From positions 1,302,001 through 1,366,000 of the forward strand of contig NZ_AP022595.1 of NCBI RefSeq assembly GCF_010731875.1: 64,000 nt of DNA, given 5' to 3'. The notes beneath the pieces are model-generated. The model ran no database searches. It was not told the DNA's origin and saw only the letters and a list, made by a program, of their open reading frames with translations. Position 1 is the first letter of the stretch; every line of letters begins with the position of its first letter. This document shows positions 49,014 to 62,639 of this stretch, in pieces. The position numbers and the translations under genes are program-made. The DNA comes from Mycolicibacterium sarraceniae (GTDB lineage Bacteria > Actinomycetota > Actinomycetes > Mycobacteriales > Mycobacteriaceae).

Positions 49014-49154
49014 CTAAAACCCGTAGTGCAGGAGATCAGCGGGGGTGACCAGACGTTCGTGCTTGGCTGGGAACTCGCGGCTCTTCATGGGGTGACGGAA
49101 GAAGGACCAGGCCATACGCCGGACCCGCGTACGAGATATCGGGTTGAGGTACAC
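49014..49154 (-). CDS. Small basic protein of 46 residues
   Basis: Too short for standard reading-frame calls. A GTG at 49154 with an AGGAG site 8 bases upstream (at 49163-49167 on the other strand) opens 46 residues: MYLNPISRTRVRRMAWSFFR, then HPMKSREFPAKHERLVTPAD and a C-terminal LLHYGF. It has a net positive charge and several aromatic residues. It lies between the LLM gene and gltD, where M. tuberculosis has the small gene Rv3857c, but similarity to it is not established. Confidence 0.55.
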   Translation of the reverse strand: MYLNPISRTRVRRMAWSFFRHPMKSREFPAKHERLVTPADLLHYGF

Positions 49155-49364
49155 AAGGATCACTCCTGTGGTCAATTCTCGGTCTTATCAGGTCGCCACT
49201 TTACCGCAGCATCCACTCCAGCAATTAGACACAGATCACACCGCAAACAGCAATAGGCGCGCCGATAAACAACCCGATGATTCGGGTGGGGCGGCAGTGG
49301 CTATTGGGACTAAGATTTGGGCGCGCAAACTCCGCTTACGGAACGAAATCGCGCCCGGCCCAGC

Positions 49365-50826
49365 TCAGCGCTGCGGGGCGGCCGTCGGCTTGATCGGCGC
49401 CGGCAAAGCGGACTGCCCCATCAGGTAGCGGTCGACGCCGGCGGCCGCAGCGCGGCCCTCGGCGATCGCCCACACGATCAGCGACTGGCCGCGACCCATG
49501 TCACCGGCGACGAAAACACCCTTCACCGAGGTGGCGAAGTCCTTGTCGCGGCTGACGTTGCCGCGCTCGTTGAGTTCCACACCCAGGTCGGTCAGCAGCC
49601 CCGGCTTTTCCGGCCCGACAAAGCCCATGGCAAGCAGCACCAAGTCGGCTTCGAGATCGAAGTCGCTGCCCTCCACCTTCTCGAACCTGCCGCCCTTCAT
49701 CGCCACTTCGTGCGCACGCAACCCGGTAACCTTGCCCTCGTCGCCGACGAACCTCTCGGTGTTCACCGCAAAGACCCGCTCGCCACCCTCTTCGTGAGCC
49801 GAGGCCACCCGGAACATCAGCGGGTATGTCGGCCATGGCGTCGAGTCCGCACGGGTCTCCGGCGGCCGCGGCATGATCTCGAACTGATGAATGCTCGTCG
49901 CACCCTGCCGGTGGGCGGTACCCAGGCAGTCCGCGCCGGTGTCGCCGCCACCGATGATGACGACCTTCTTGCCCTTGGCGGTGATCGGCGGCTGACCGTC
50001 CTCGTCGACCACCGGGTCACCGTGGGTCACCTTGTTGGCCCACGGCAGGTACTCCATGGCCTGGTGGATACCGTCGAGTTCGCGGCCGGGGACGGGTAGG
50101 TCGCGCCAATCGGTCGCGCCACCGCTGAGCACCACGGCGTCGTAGTTCAGCCGCAGCTGTGCGACCGTGAGGTCGACGCCGACGTTGACCCCGGTGCGGA
50201 ACTGGGTGCCCTCGGCCTCCATCTGCTCGAGGCGCCGGTCGATGTGGCGCTTCTCCATCTTGAACTCGGGGATGCCGTAACGCAGTAGGCCGCCGATGCG
50301 GTCGGCGCGCTCGAACACCGTCACCTGGTGCCCCGCCCTGGTCAGCTGTTGCGCGGCGGCCAGGCCCGCGGGACCCGATCCGACGACCGCGACCTTCTTG
50401 CCGGTCATCTTGTCCGGCATCATCGGCACGACCCAGCCCTCGGCGAAGGCATTGTCGATGATCTCGACCTCGACCTGCTTGATGGTCACCGGATCCTGGT
50501 TGATACCCAGCACGCAGGACGCCTCGCACGGCGCGGGGCACAGCCGCCCGGTGAACTCCGGGAAGTTGTTGGTCGCGTGCAACCGCTCGATCGCGTCGCG
50601 CCAGCGGTCCCGGAAGACCAGGTCGTTCCACTCGGGAATGAGATTCCCCAATGGGCAACCGTTGTGGCAGAACGGGATACCGCAGTCCATGCACCGGGAA
50701 GCCTGGGCCTGAAGGGTCTCGTGGGAGAAGCCCTCTTCGTAGACCTCTTTCCAGTCCTTCAGCCGCAGATCGACCGGCCGGCGTGCCGGCGTCTCACGCT
50801 TGGTGTACTTGAGGAAACCGCGCGGA

Positions 50827-50834
<8 letters not shown>
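49365..50834 (-). CDS. gltD: Glutamate synthase, small (beta) subunit
   Basis: NADPH-oxidising subunit of GOGAT, which passes electrons to GltB to make glutamate from glutamine and 2-oxoglutarate. It has 489 residues from the ATG at 50834. The N-terminal Fe-S region has [18 protein letters not shown] and [11 protein letters not shown]. The FAD motif is [15 protein letters not shown] and the NADPH motif [16 protein letters not shown]. It overlaps the gltB stop by 8 bases, so the subunits are coupled. Confidence 0.96.
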
Positions 50835-55416
<4,582 letters not shown>

Positions 55417-55949
55417 TCGCACCTGACCCTTCACAAACTTTTTTGCGCGGTGGTACGTCGACGTGACCGCGCCCCGCCAGGGTTTCCTCCGTGCGTCACT
55501 GGACGGGGCTCCACTGTGGTGTCAACAAGTCGTAAAACGATATGTCAAACCCCCGCTGACATGCCAACTTAGTCTAGGCTTACTTGGTCGCCCGCCCACA
55601 TTTTCCGCAGCGGCGGCCGATAACCAGTTTTGCTCCGGAATCCGTTGTTTCAGCCCCCCCTTTGGTGGTGCAATGGCCCGTTGAGACACCCAGGCGGGAC
55701 CGAAATCATCCGCTGAAGCAGTTTTAGGCCGTTTACCGAGGGCGTAGTTGGCCGACCCGGGCGATGCGGGAAACCTCACATCGCCCGTTGTCACCGCCAC
55801 GTCGACCTGGGCGAACCTCAGGTCCGGGGCTTTGCGCAAACTCTGGTCGGATTCTTAGCTTTACCGCCGCCCAAATCGAGACTCCGCAGAGCAAACGCGC
55901 GGGGAATCCGGCAAAACGGCGATCTCGCCGTGCGGCGATACTTAACCCA
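55417..55949. other. 533-base spacer between divergent gltB and EspI-like genes
   Basis: Reading frames in this stretch show no family similarity. It should contain the promoters of gltBD and of the ATPase gene. At 55569-55587 TTAGTCTAGGCTTACTTGG resembles the IdeR iron box at about 13 of 19 positions, but the second half is poor. The rest shows nothing recognisable. Confidence 0.5.
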
Positions 55950-57020
55950 ATGACCGATGACCTCCCGCGCGACCGCTACCGGCAGGGCCCACCGCCGGGG
56001 TACTCCGCTGGACCGCCGACCGAGCGGATCCCGCGCATCGTGATGCCGCCGTCGCCGCCACCCGGTGTCCAGTTGCCCTATCCCCCGCCGCAGGCCCCCC
56101 CGCTCGCCCCACCGCGGCCGGTCAAGCCCAAGCCCACCCACGGCTGGCGGCGCGGTATCCATGCGGCGACGTTCGGACTGGTGAATCCGGGCCCATCGCG
56201 TCAGGAGCAGCGACAGGCCGCGATGGAGGCCATGGTGGCCGCCCCCCTGCGCGGCCACTACAAGATCGGCGTGCTCGGTAAGGGCGGTGTCGGCAAGACG
56301 ACCGTGTCCGCCAGCGTCGGGTGTGTGCTGGCCGAGCTGCGCCGTGGGGATCGGGTGGTCGCCGTCGACGCCGACACCGCATTCGGCAGGCTGGGCAGCC
56401 GCATCGATCCGCGGGCCGGCGGCTCCTATTGGGAGCTGGCCAAGAACAAGAACCTGCAGTCCTTCGCCGAGGTGCTCACCCGGATGGGCAGCAACTCGTC
56501 GGGACTGTTCGTGCTGGCCGGCGAGAACGGTAGCCGGCGCGCGATTCTCGACCCCGCCATCTACCGCGAGGCCACCATGCGCTTGGACCGGCACTTCACG
56601 ATCTCGATCGTCGATTGCGGTTCGACCATGGACGCCCCGGTCACCCAGGAGGCGATGCGCGATATGGACGCGCTGATCGTGGTGTCCTCGCCGTGGCCGG
56701 ACGGCGCATCGGCAGCCGCACAGACAATGGAATGGCTGGCCGCCCACGGCAAAACCGGATTGATGCAGCGCTCGGTGATCGTGCTCAACGATTCCGACGG
56801 GCATTCGGATAAACGCACCCGCGGGGTGCTGGCCGATCAATTCCGCTCCCGGCGGCAGGCGGTGGTCGAGGTGCCGTTCGATCCGGGCCTGCGTCCCGGC
56901 GGGGTGATCAACAACACCGGTGAGATGTCGACGCCGACCCGTCGGGCTTTTGTCGAAGTGGCAGCGGTCATTTCGCAGTTCTTGGCGACGATTCCCGCCC
57001 GTGGACCTCACACCCGCTAG
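55950..57020 (+). CDS. EspI/MinD-like ATPase with proline-rich N-terminus (Rv3860-type)
   Basis: A 356-residue protein. The N-terminal 85 residues are proline-rich and contain PPTERIPR. The P-loop ATPase domain has the deviant Walker A GKGGVGKTTVSASVG, then VAVDADTAFGRLGSRID, and the switch region SIVDCGSTMDAPVTQEAM. It resembles EspI (Rv3876) of ESX-1 and its paralogue Rv3860, which sits beside gltB in M. tuberculosis. The ATG at 55950 is used; earlier starts lack similarity. A role with type VII secretion is inferred, yet the nearby system is broken. Confidence 0.85.
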   Translation: MTDDLPRDRYRQGPPPGYSAGPPTERIPRIVMPPSPPPGVQLPYPPPQAPPLAPPRPVKPKPTHGWRRGIHAATFGLVNPGPSRQEQRQAAMEAMVAAPLRGHYKIGVLGKGGVGKTTVSASVGCVLAELRRGDRVVAVDADTAFGRLGSRIDPRAGGSYWELAKNKNLQSFAEVLTRMGSNSSGLFVLAGENGSRRAILDPAIYREATMRLDRHFTISIVDCGSTMDAPVTQEAMRDMDALIVVSSPWPDGASAAAQTMEWLAAHGKTGLMQRSVIVLNDSDGHSDKRTRGVLADQFRSRRQAVVEVPFDPGLRPGGVINNTGEMSTPTRRAFVEVAAVISQFLATIPARGPHTR

Positions 57021-57410
57021 CGTCGGTGGATACTTGATCCGATCGGTGCTGGGCACCGGTGGGACGGTTACGGTCTACCTCGCGCGCAGCTCCCACTGGC
57101 CTTGTCGCACTGAAGGTGTTCGATTCCGGGCGGCCGCCGACTTCCGCCGTTGTCCACCCCCATATCGTGCCGGTGCTTGACGGCGGCCAGACGAGTTCCG
57201 GAATACATTGGCTGACACTGCCATACGCTCCCGGTGACGATGCAGACAGCGAACTCCGGGCGGGGCGAATGCCAACGGCCCAGGCAGTGCACATCACCGC
57301 CAGCCCGGTACGCACAGTGGATACCGAAGGCGATGGCTAAAGATCCGGACGGGCGGTTTCAGCCTGCGCGAGAGTTAGCGACGGCAGCCGAATACGCCCT
57401 AAAGATCTAA
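57001..57410 (+). pseudogene. Ser/Thr protein kinase relic (PknF-like)
   Basis: The pieces of an STPK catalytic domain lie in all three frames. From a GTG at 57001 the glycine loop reads VGGYLIRSVLGTGGTVTVYL. After a frameshift near 57100 the frame reads LVALKVFD with the lysine, then HPHIVPVLDGGQ and WLTLPYAP and ELRAGRMPTAQAVHI. The catalytic and activation loops are absent. After a second shift the domain end reads AMAKDPDGRFQPARELATAA, to a TAA at 57410. This is a dead gene with a large internal deletion. Confidence 0.85.
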
Positions 57411-58160
57411 CGGCACACGTTTTTCCGCGCAGGCATTTGCCACCGCCGTGATCAGATCCTGCGCGCGCAGGGTCTCGAGATCCTCGATCGTCACCGATCC
57501 CCTGCTGGTGCGGTTCTGGGCAGCCACCCTCGAATCCCGTAACCGCTCGGCGCGTTCGAGGACGTTGCGGGCGAACCGGCCGTTCTGCATCACGTCGATA
57601 CCGTGGCTGCCGTCCGGCGCGATGTAGGCTCGCAGCTGGCGACAGGCCGCGTTCAGGGCCTCCTGCGCGGCAGGATCGATCACCGTGGCCCGCGGTTGGC
57701 CGTAGCGAATCGCGATCTGCACCAATTCATCCGGACTGTAGGACTCGAACCGCAACTTGCGGTTGAACCGACCAGCCAAACCAGGGTTCACCGTGAGGAA
57801 TTCGTCGACTTCCTTCTCATAGCCGGCGCCGATGAAACAGAAGTCGAAGCGATGGACTTCCAAGGCCACCAGAAGCTGGTTCACCGCCTCCATGCCGATC
57901 ATATCCGGCCGCCCGTCGTGGTGACGTTCCACCAAACTGTAAAACTCATCCATGAACAGGATCCGGCCGAGCGAACGACTAATCAGCTCATTGGTTTTCG
58001 GGCCCGATGAGCCGATGTGCTCACCACAGAAGTCGGCCCGCTTGACCTCGACGATCTCCGGGTGCCGGACGATCCCCAATCCGGCATAGATCTTGCCGAG
58101 CGCTTCGGCTGTCGTCGTCTTACCGGTGCCGGGCGGGCCCACCAGTAGCATCCATCTCGG
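57399..58160 (-). pseudogene. EccA2-type AAA+ ATPase, C-terminal fragment
   Basis: About 250 residues of an EccA ESX ATPase remain. Walker A is LLVGPPGTGKTTTAEAL, Walker B is GRILFMDEFYSLVE, and sensor-region sequence GAGYEKEVDEFLTVNPGLAG is followed by a complete C-terminus. The N-terminal TPR domain (over 300 residues in the family) is missing. Reading upstream in this frame runs into out-of-frame eccC sequence, so no proper start exists. It overlaps the 3' end of the truncated eccC. It was probably eccA2, the last gene of an ESX-2-type operon. Confidence 0.85.
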
Positions 58161-60714
58161 TGTCGATGACATGGACCCGCTGGGCATGGTCCTCCGGGAA
58201 GTCCTCGATGCCGACCGGGATGACCAACCCCGGGTTCTGGCCGTAGTCGACCCACCACGGCTTGCCCCGCCACCGCTCCACCAGGGCGTCGGCGGTCTCG
58301 CCGACTTCCAGTGGTGGCAACCAAATCTGGTGCGGCGCCCGGGCCGGGTGCGAGGCCAACGATTCCCGAATGACGTCGAGCAACTTCTTTTTCTTGAAAC
58401 CGTCTGCGTGGTAGAGGAATTCGTCGGGCTCATCCGGTGCGTCAGCATCCGCGAGCGCGGCATTGTCCTCGGCAGACAGCGGCTGATACTCCCACGTCAA
58501 CGGCCGCGGTTGGGTGAAGCTGACGTCCACCGTCGCGTCGGTGTTCACCACCTTCTTCGGCACGACGAACGGTGCCGAGACATAGAAGCAGCGGAACTGC
58601 TCGAGTTCGCGGGGCCCGACCTTGAGCAATCCGTAGCCGGCTTCTTTGGAAGGCAGATGCAGTGCGGCGTCGTTGCCGATGACATCGCGGGAATCCTCAG
58701 CGGTCTCGGCTCGCAGCGCGACCCGAAAGGCGATGTTGCTCTTGACCTTACTCAACGAGGACAGATCCAGACGCTGACCACCGAGGGTGAAGAAGACATT
58801 ACAGCCGCGCCCCTCTTGGCCGATGTGGATGACCAGATCGATCCACTCGGGGTGATTGTGAAAGAGCTCGAGGTACTCGTCGATGATCACGAGGAGGATC
58901 GGTACCGGCTCCAGGTCACGTCCGGCCAGTCGCATCTCCTCGTACTCGTTGGCATCACGAGCACCGGCGTCCTTGAAAAGCCGGTAACGACGGGCGATTT
59001 CACCGTCGACGGCCTTGCGCATCCGCTCAGCGAGGTGACGGTCGTCCTTGCCCAGGTTGGACAGCGAGCCCGCCACGTGCGGCAATCCCTCGAGGTCCTG
59101 GGCGGCCGACTCGAACTTCATGTCGACGAAGATGACGATGAACGTCTCCGGCGAATGAGTCAGTGCGATCCCGTTGCACAACGACAGGAAGTACTCCGAC
59201 TTACCCGAGCCCGAGGTCCCGATCACCACGGAATGGAAGCCGAAGCCACCAAAGTCCTTGGCTCGCAGCACGACGTGCTGAAGTTCTCCGCCAGGTTTGA
59301 CGCCGACGGGAACCACGGCCCACTTCGGGTCGCCGCGGCCGCGGCTCTCTGCCCACAGCCGATCGACGTCCAGGCGGCGAGGATCGGTGATCCCCAACGC
59401 CCGCAACAGCTCTCCACCCTGGCTATCCGTCTCGGACAGTTCACCCGCGGACATCGGCGACCATCGGGCCAGCCCGCGAGCGTAGCGGTCGGCGGTGCTC
59501 TCGGCGAGCATGTCGGCGACGGCATAGAACGCGTCACGGTGGCGGAGCCGGCCTTCACGCAGCGCGAAGCGGTCCTCCTCGTCGGAGAATCCGACCCCGA
59601 TACCAAGCCGCGATGCCAAGCGCAGCACCGTGATCCCGGCCATACCCTTCTGGCCGGTGATCCCTTCCCACTGGTCGGGTGTGCCGACGTTGTCGTCGAC
59701 GATCACCCAATGCGGGCCCAGCGCCGCGCCGGAGGCCGCCTCCATGGGCGAGAGCATGGTGGTGGGACTCGAACCACTTGGCGGTGCCCACGGACCCCGG
59801 CCCTTACGGTGCAGCTCGGAGTCCAGTGCGTCCTCGAGTTCGGTGGGCGAGGTGAAAACCAGTCGCCGCAGACCACACGCGTCGAACATCTCGTCGTGTT
59901 GGTTATGCGGCAACCACACCAGCCACGACCACAATTCGGGGTGCCGGGTGACCACCATGAGCTTGATCTCGTTGGGGCTGTGGTAGACCGCCAGCGAGCA
60001 CAACACCGCCCGCATGAACGAGTGCAGCTCGCCGGGATCGTCGCCGACGAAGCTGAACCCCGGGCGCGACCGCAGGCTCAGCACCTTTCCGATTCCGCGG
60101 ATCTTGCTCTGCTCCAGGATGAAATCCCGCAGCGCCCGCCCGGTCACCGGTTCGAGCTCCTCGCCGACGGGCACTTCCGGCCATTGCAGCGACACCGCGG
60201 AGTCGGCGGTGGACTGCACGCCGATACCGAGGCGCACATCGAGGAAATCGGCGTCGGCCGGCCGACGCTCCCACATCCGCGGCCCACCGATCACGGTGTC
60301 GAGCTCTTGGGGGTCGCCGTGGACGAACAACTGGCTGTGGCGCTGCTCCTGGGCGGCGCGCTGTACTTCATCGCGGTCATCGTCGAGCTGGCGCAGGTAC
60401 ATCCGGCGCTGCTTTTCCTGCTCCCCCCAGCTGATCCGGCGCCCCCGTCCCATCCGGCCGCTGAACATCAACGCGCCGAAGCCGATCAGACCGATCATCG
60501 GAAAGAACCCGGACTGCAACGAACGGACACCCGAGGTGTACATCACCACGAGAGTGCCGATGATGCCCACCAGCAGCGCCGGCAACGCGATCATCAGCAG
60601 GATGTTGCGCGGCTCCCGTTCGGGCAGCGCCAGCGGCGGCGCGACCGCCACCCGCGCGGGCGGCACGCTCGGCACCGGCTTACGTCGTCCACGGACGAAT
60701 CCCCGTTTCGACAC
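58120..60714 (-). pseudogene. EccC2-type FtsK/SpoIIIE ATPase, truncated after the first ATPase domain
   Basis: The frame reads 864 residues from a GTG at 60714; full-length single-chain EccC proteins have about 1390. Two N-terminal helices (ILLMIALPALLVGIIGTLVV, MIGLIGFGALMFSG) and the first ATPase domain are intact. Its Walker A is VIGTSGSGKSEYF near residue 500 and its Walker B is LLVIIDEYLELF. The protein ends in eccA sequence read out of frame (TGGPARHR), at the point where the second ATPase would begin. ATPases 2 and 3, which bind substrate signals, are lost. The remaining part could still be made, but secretion is unlikely. Confidence 0.85.
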
Positions 60715-60716
60715 CG

Positions 60717-62213
60717 CTACCCTCCCGTGTTCTGTGGGCCGGGTGCCGACACCGGGGCCACCGCCCCGCCCGGATCGATTCTGTCGCGCGCCAAGAGCGC
60801 GGAGGCGCGGTTGATGGCCGGGCCGGCGGCGAATGTCCGCAAGATGGGCCAAGGTGCCTGGACAGCCCGGCGCGGGTCCACGCCGAGAGCTTGCAGTGTG
60901 CTCTGATCCCATTCGACGCCGTACCGGACCCCTTGCGGCGACACCCAATAGAGGGACTCGCGAGTGTCCGATGTGACGGCGCCGCTGGTGGAGGCGACGA
61001 AGTTCGCCGCGCCCGGCAGCATCAGGGTCTGGTTGGCCTCCACGGAGTCCGGATCGCGACTATCGCGCACCAACCGCACGATGTGCGTGTCCATGCTCTC
61101 CGGCGTCGGCAGGCCACGCCCGGTAAGGAACGTCACCGCGGCCTGACGGTCCGTCGTCTGCTTCTGCCACCCCACACATGTCACCGGATTGGCATCGGTG
61201 TCAACGAAATCCAGCTTGCCGGTTGGGTAGAAGTCGACATTGAGCACCGTCACCTGGGGAATATCGACCAGCTTGTCGGGTGAAATCAGTTGCGGGGTCG
61301 TCGAACCCTGGCTGTTCGCGGTGCGCAGCAAATCGGCCACGAAGCCGGTGATCTTCTGGACGCCGTTGGGCAGCAGGGCGTAGAAGCCGCTGACCACCCC
61401 GTTGGAATCCTTCGTCTCCAGAACGCTTCCCACCACCGAACCTGCGAGCAGACTCGACGGCGTGCCGGCGTCCGGAATGACCGGCACCACAAGGGGTTCG
61501 GTCGCCGACATGGCGTCGAACAGCGCGTTGGAGATGCCGATAGGCCGGGTGCCGCCCGGGTCGAGCCCGAGGTTGAAGGTGACCGAACGGTCAGCTGGGT
61601 CGATCTGGGTTCGTTGGCCATTCCAGATCAGGTAGGTACCGGTGCCGTGGGTGGCCAGGACAGCCTGGGTCGGCCGCAACGGCTGGGCACGGCCGCCGGT
61701 CGAGAGCTGACCGGCGATGGCAGTCACCACCGGCAGCTGCCCGCTGCCCCGGGCCGCAGCGGTGTCGCACACCGACCACGCCGAGACGGGGTTCGCGGAG
61801 ACCGTTAGATCGTCGGGTACACCGGGGATTCCGATCATCGGCCCGGTCGGGTACTTGGCGATCTCGGCGGCGTTGACCCACGTCGGGGCCGACGCGCTAC
61901 CGGTCGCCAGCCGCGCCGACGTCAGATTGAGTGCCGGGTACAGTCGGCCGCCTATCTTCGCGTAGAGCGCGCCCGTGTCGCGGTTACCGATAATGTTCGA
62001 CTGGCCCACCAGCCCAGCGGGTTTCATGAAGTGCAGCAAGGCCATCCAGCCACAGCCGATCAACACGAACACGATCGACAACGCGACCGCGGCCTGCTGC
62101 TTGCGGTCGTCGTGTTTCATTCGCACGGAGAAGCGGGTGATGGCCGCCCTCAAGCGCCGGTTGTAGAAAAGGTGGCCGGAGTTCTGGTCGCGGTTGGACA
62201 GATTCAGCGGCAC
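60717..62213 (-). CDS. eccB2: ESX type VII secretion membrane protein EccB (ESX-2 type)
   Basis: A 498-residue single-pass membrane component of the ESX inner-membrane complex. The short cytoplasmic N-terminus reads MPLNLSNRDQNSGHLFYNRR. The helix QQAAVALSIVFVLIGCGWMA and the large periplasmic domain (NIIGNRDTGALYAKIGGRLY, PGAANFVASTSGAVTSDTRE) are complete. GTG start at 62213. It looks like the ESX-2 (Rv3895c) version by recalled sequence and by the Rv3899c-type gene upstream. Its partner EccC is truncated, and no EccD, EccE or MycP is near. Confidence 0.88.
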   Translation of the reverse strand: MPLNLSNRDQNSGHLFYNRRLRAAITRFSVRMKHDDRKQQAAVALSIVFVLIGCGWMALLHFMKPAGLVGQSNIIGNRDTGALYAKIGGRLYPALNLTSARLATGSASAPTWVNAAEIAKYPTGPMIGIPGVPDDLTVSANPVSAWSVCDTAAARGSGQLPVVTAIAGQLSTGGRAQPLRPTQAVLATHGTGTYLIWNGQRTQIDPADRSVTFNLGLDPGGTRPIGISNALFDAMSATEPLVVPVIPDAGTPSSLLAGSVVGSVLETKDSNGVVSGFYALLPNGVQKITGFVADLLRTANSQGSTTPQLISPDKLVDIPQVTVLNVDFYPTGKLDFVDTDANPVTCVGWQKQTTDRQAAVTFLTGRGLPTPESMDTHIVRLVRDSRDPDSVEANQTLMLPGAANFVASTSGAVTSDTRESLYWVSPQGVRYGVEWDQSTLQALGVDPRRAVQAPWPILRTFAAGPAINRASALLARDRIDPGGAVAPVSAPGPQNTGG

Positions 62214-62217
62214 CGGA

Positions 62218-62535
62218 TCACCTCAACCCGCCGCCGTAGCGGGCATGATTGTCGGTCTCGGCTTCCTCGCGCAATGCCGCGAACGCCAGGTTCAGCCGGT
62301 CACTCAGCTCGCCATGGCTGTAATCGTTCACGACCGCTGGGTGCAACGTGAGTTCGATCAGTTTGCCGTCGGAGTTTGCCACGGCGTGTATATCCCCCAG
62401 GTCGACGCTGTAGGTGATGGTCTCGGCCTGTGCGACGAGCGCCTCCCAGCGCTCAGCGGCCTCGCTCAGCTCCCGTAAGACCGCATCGACGAGATCCCTG
62501 TCGCTAAGCTCGCGATCATTGCCGGATCCCGCCAC
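62218..62535 (-). CDS. YbaB/EbfC-type small protein of the ESX locus
   Basis: A 105-residue protein of the YbaB/EbfC DNA-binding family, resembling EspL-type proteins of ESX loci. The core is AAERWEALVAQAETITYSVD followed by AVANSDGKLIELTLHPAVVN. It starts at a GTG at 62535 and stops 4 bases before eccB2, so it is the first gene of that transcript. Its role in secretion or gene control is not established. Confidence 0.75.
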   Translation of the reverse strand: MAGSGNDRELSDRDLVDAVLRELSEAAERWEALVAQAETITYSVDLGDIHAVANSDGKLIELTLHPAVVNDYSHGELSDRLNLAFAALREEAETDNHARYGGGLR

Positions 62536-62639
62536 TCAGCCAGTATGTCGAGCCCCACTACCTGCGTCAATTCACCAGTGCGGTCAGTGTGACCGCCGAG
62601 GACGGCAATCGCTTCAGCAACCTCGGACCATAGGTTGAG

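Noticed and set aside
55522..55839. 105-residue minus-strand reading frame upstream of gltB
   Set aside because: Composition is not mycobacterial-coding-like and it lies in the divergent promoter region.
58093..60906. 937-residue plus-strand reading frame
   Set aside because: Antisense to eccC2. High GC keeps antisense frames open, the sequence is Arg/Gly/His-rich without domains, and the minus strand has unmistakable FtsK motifs.
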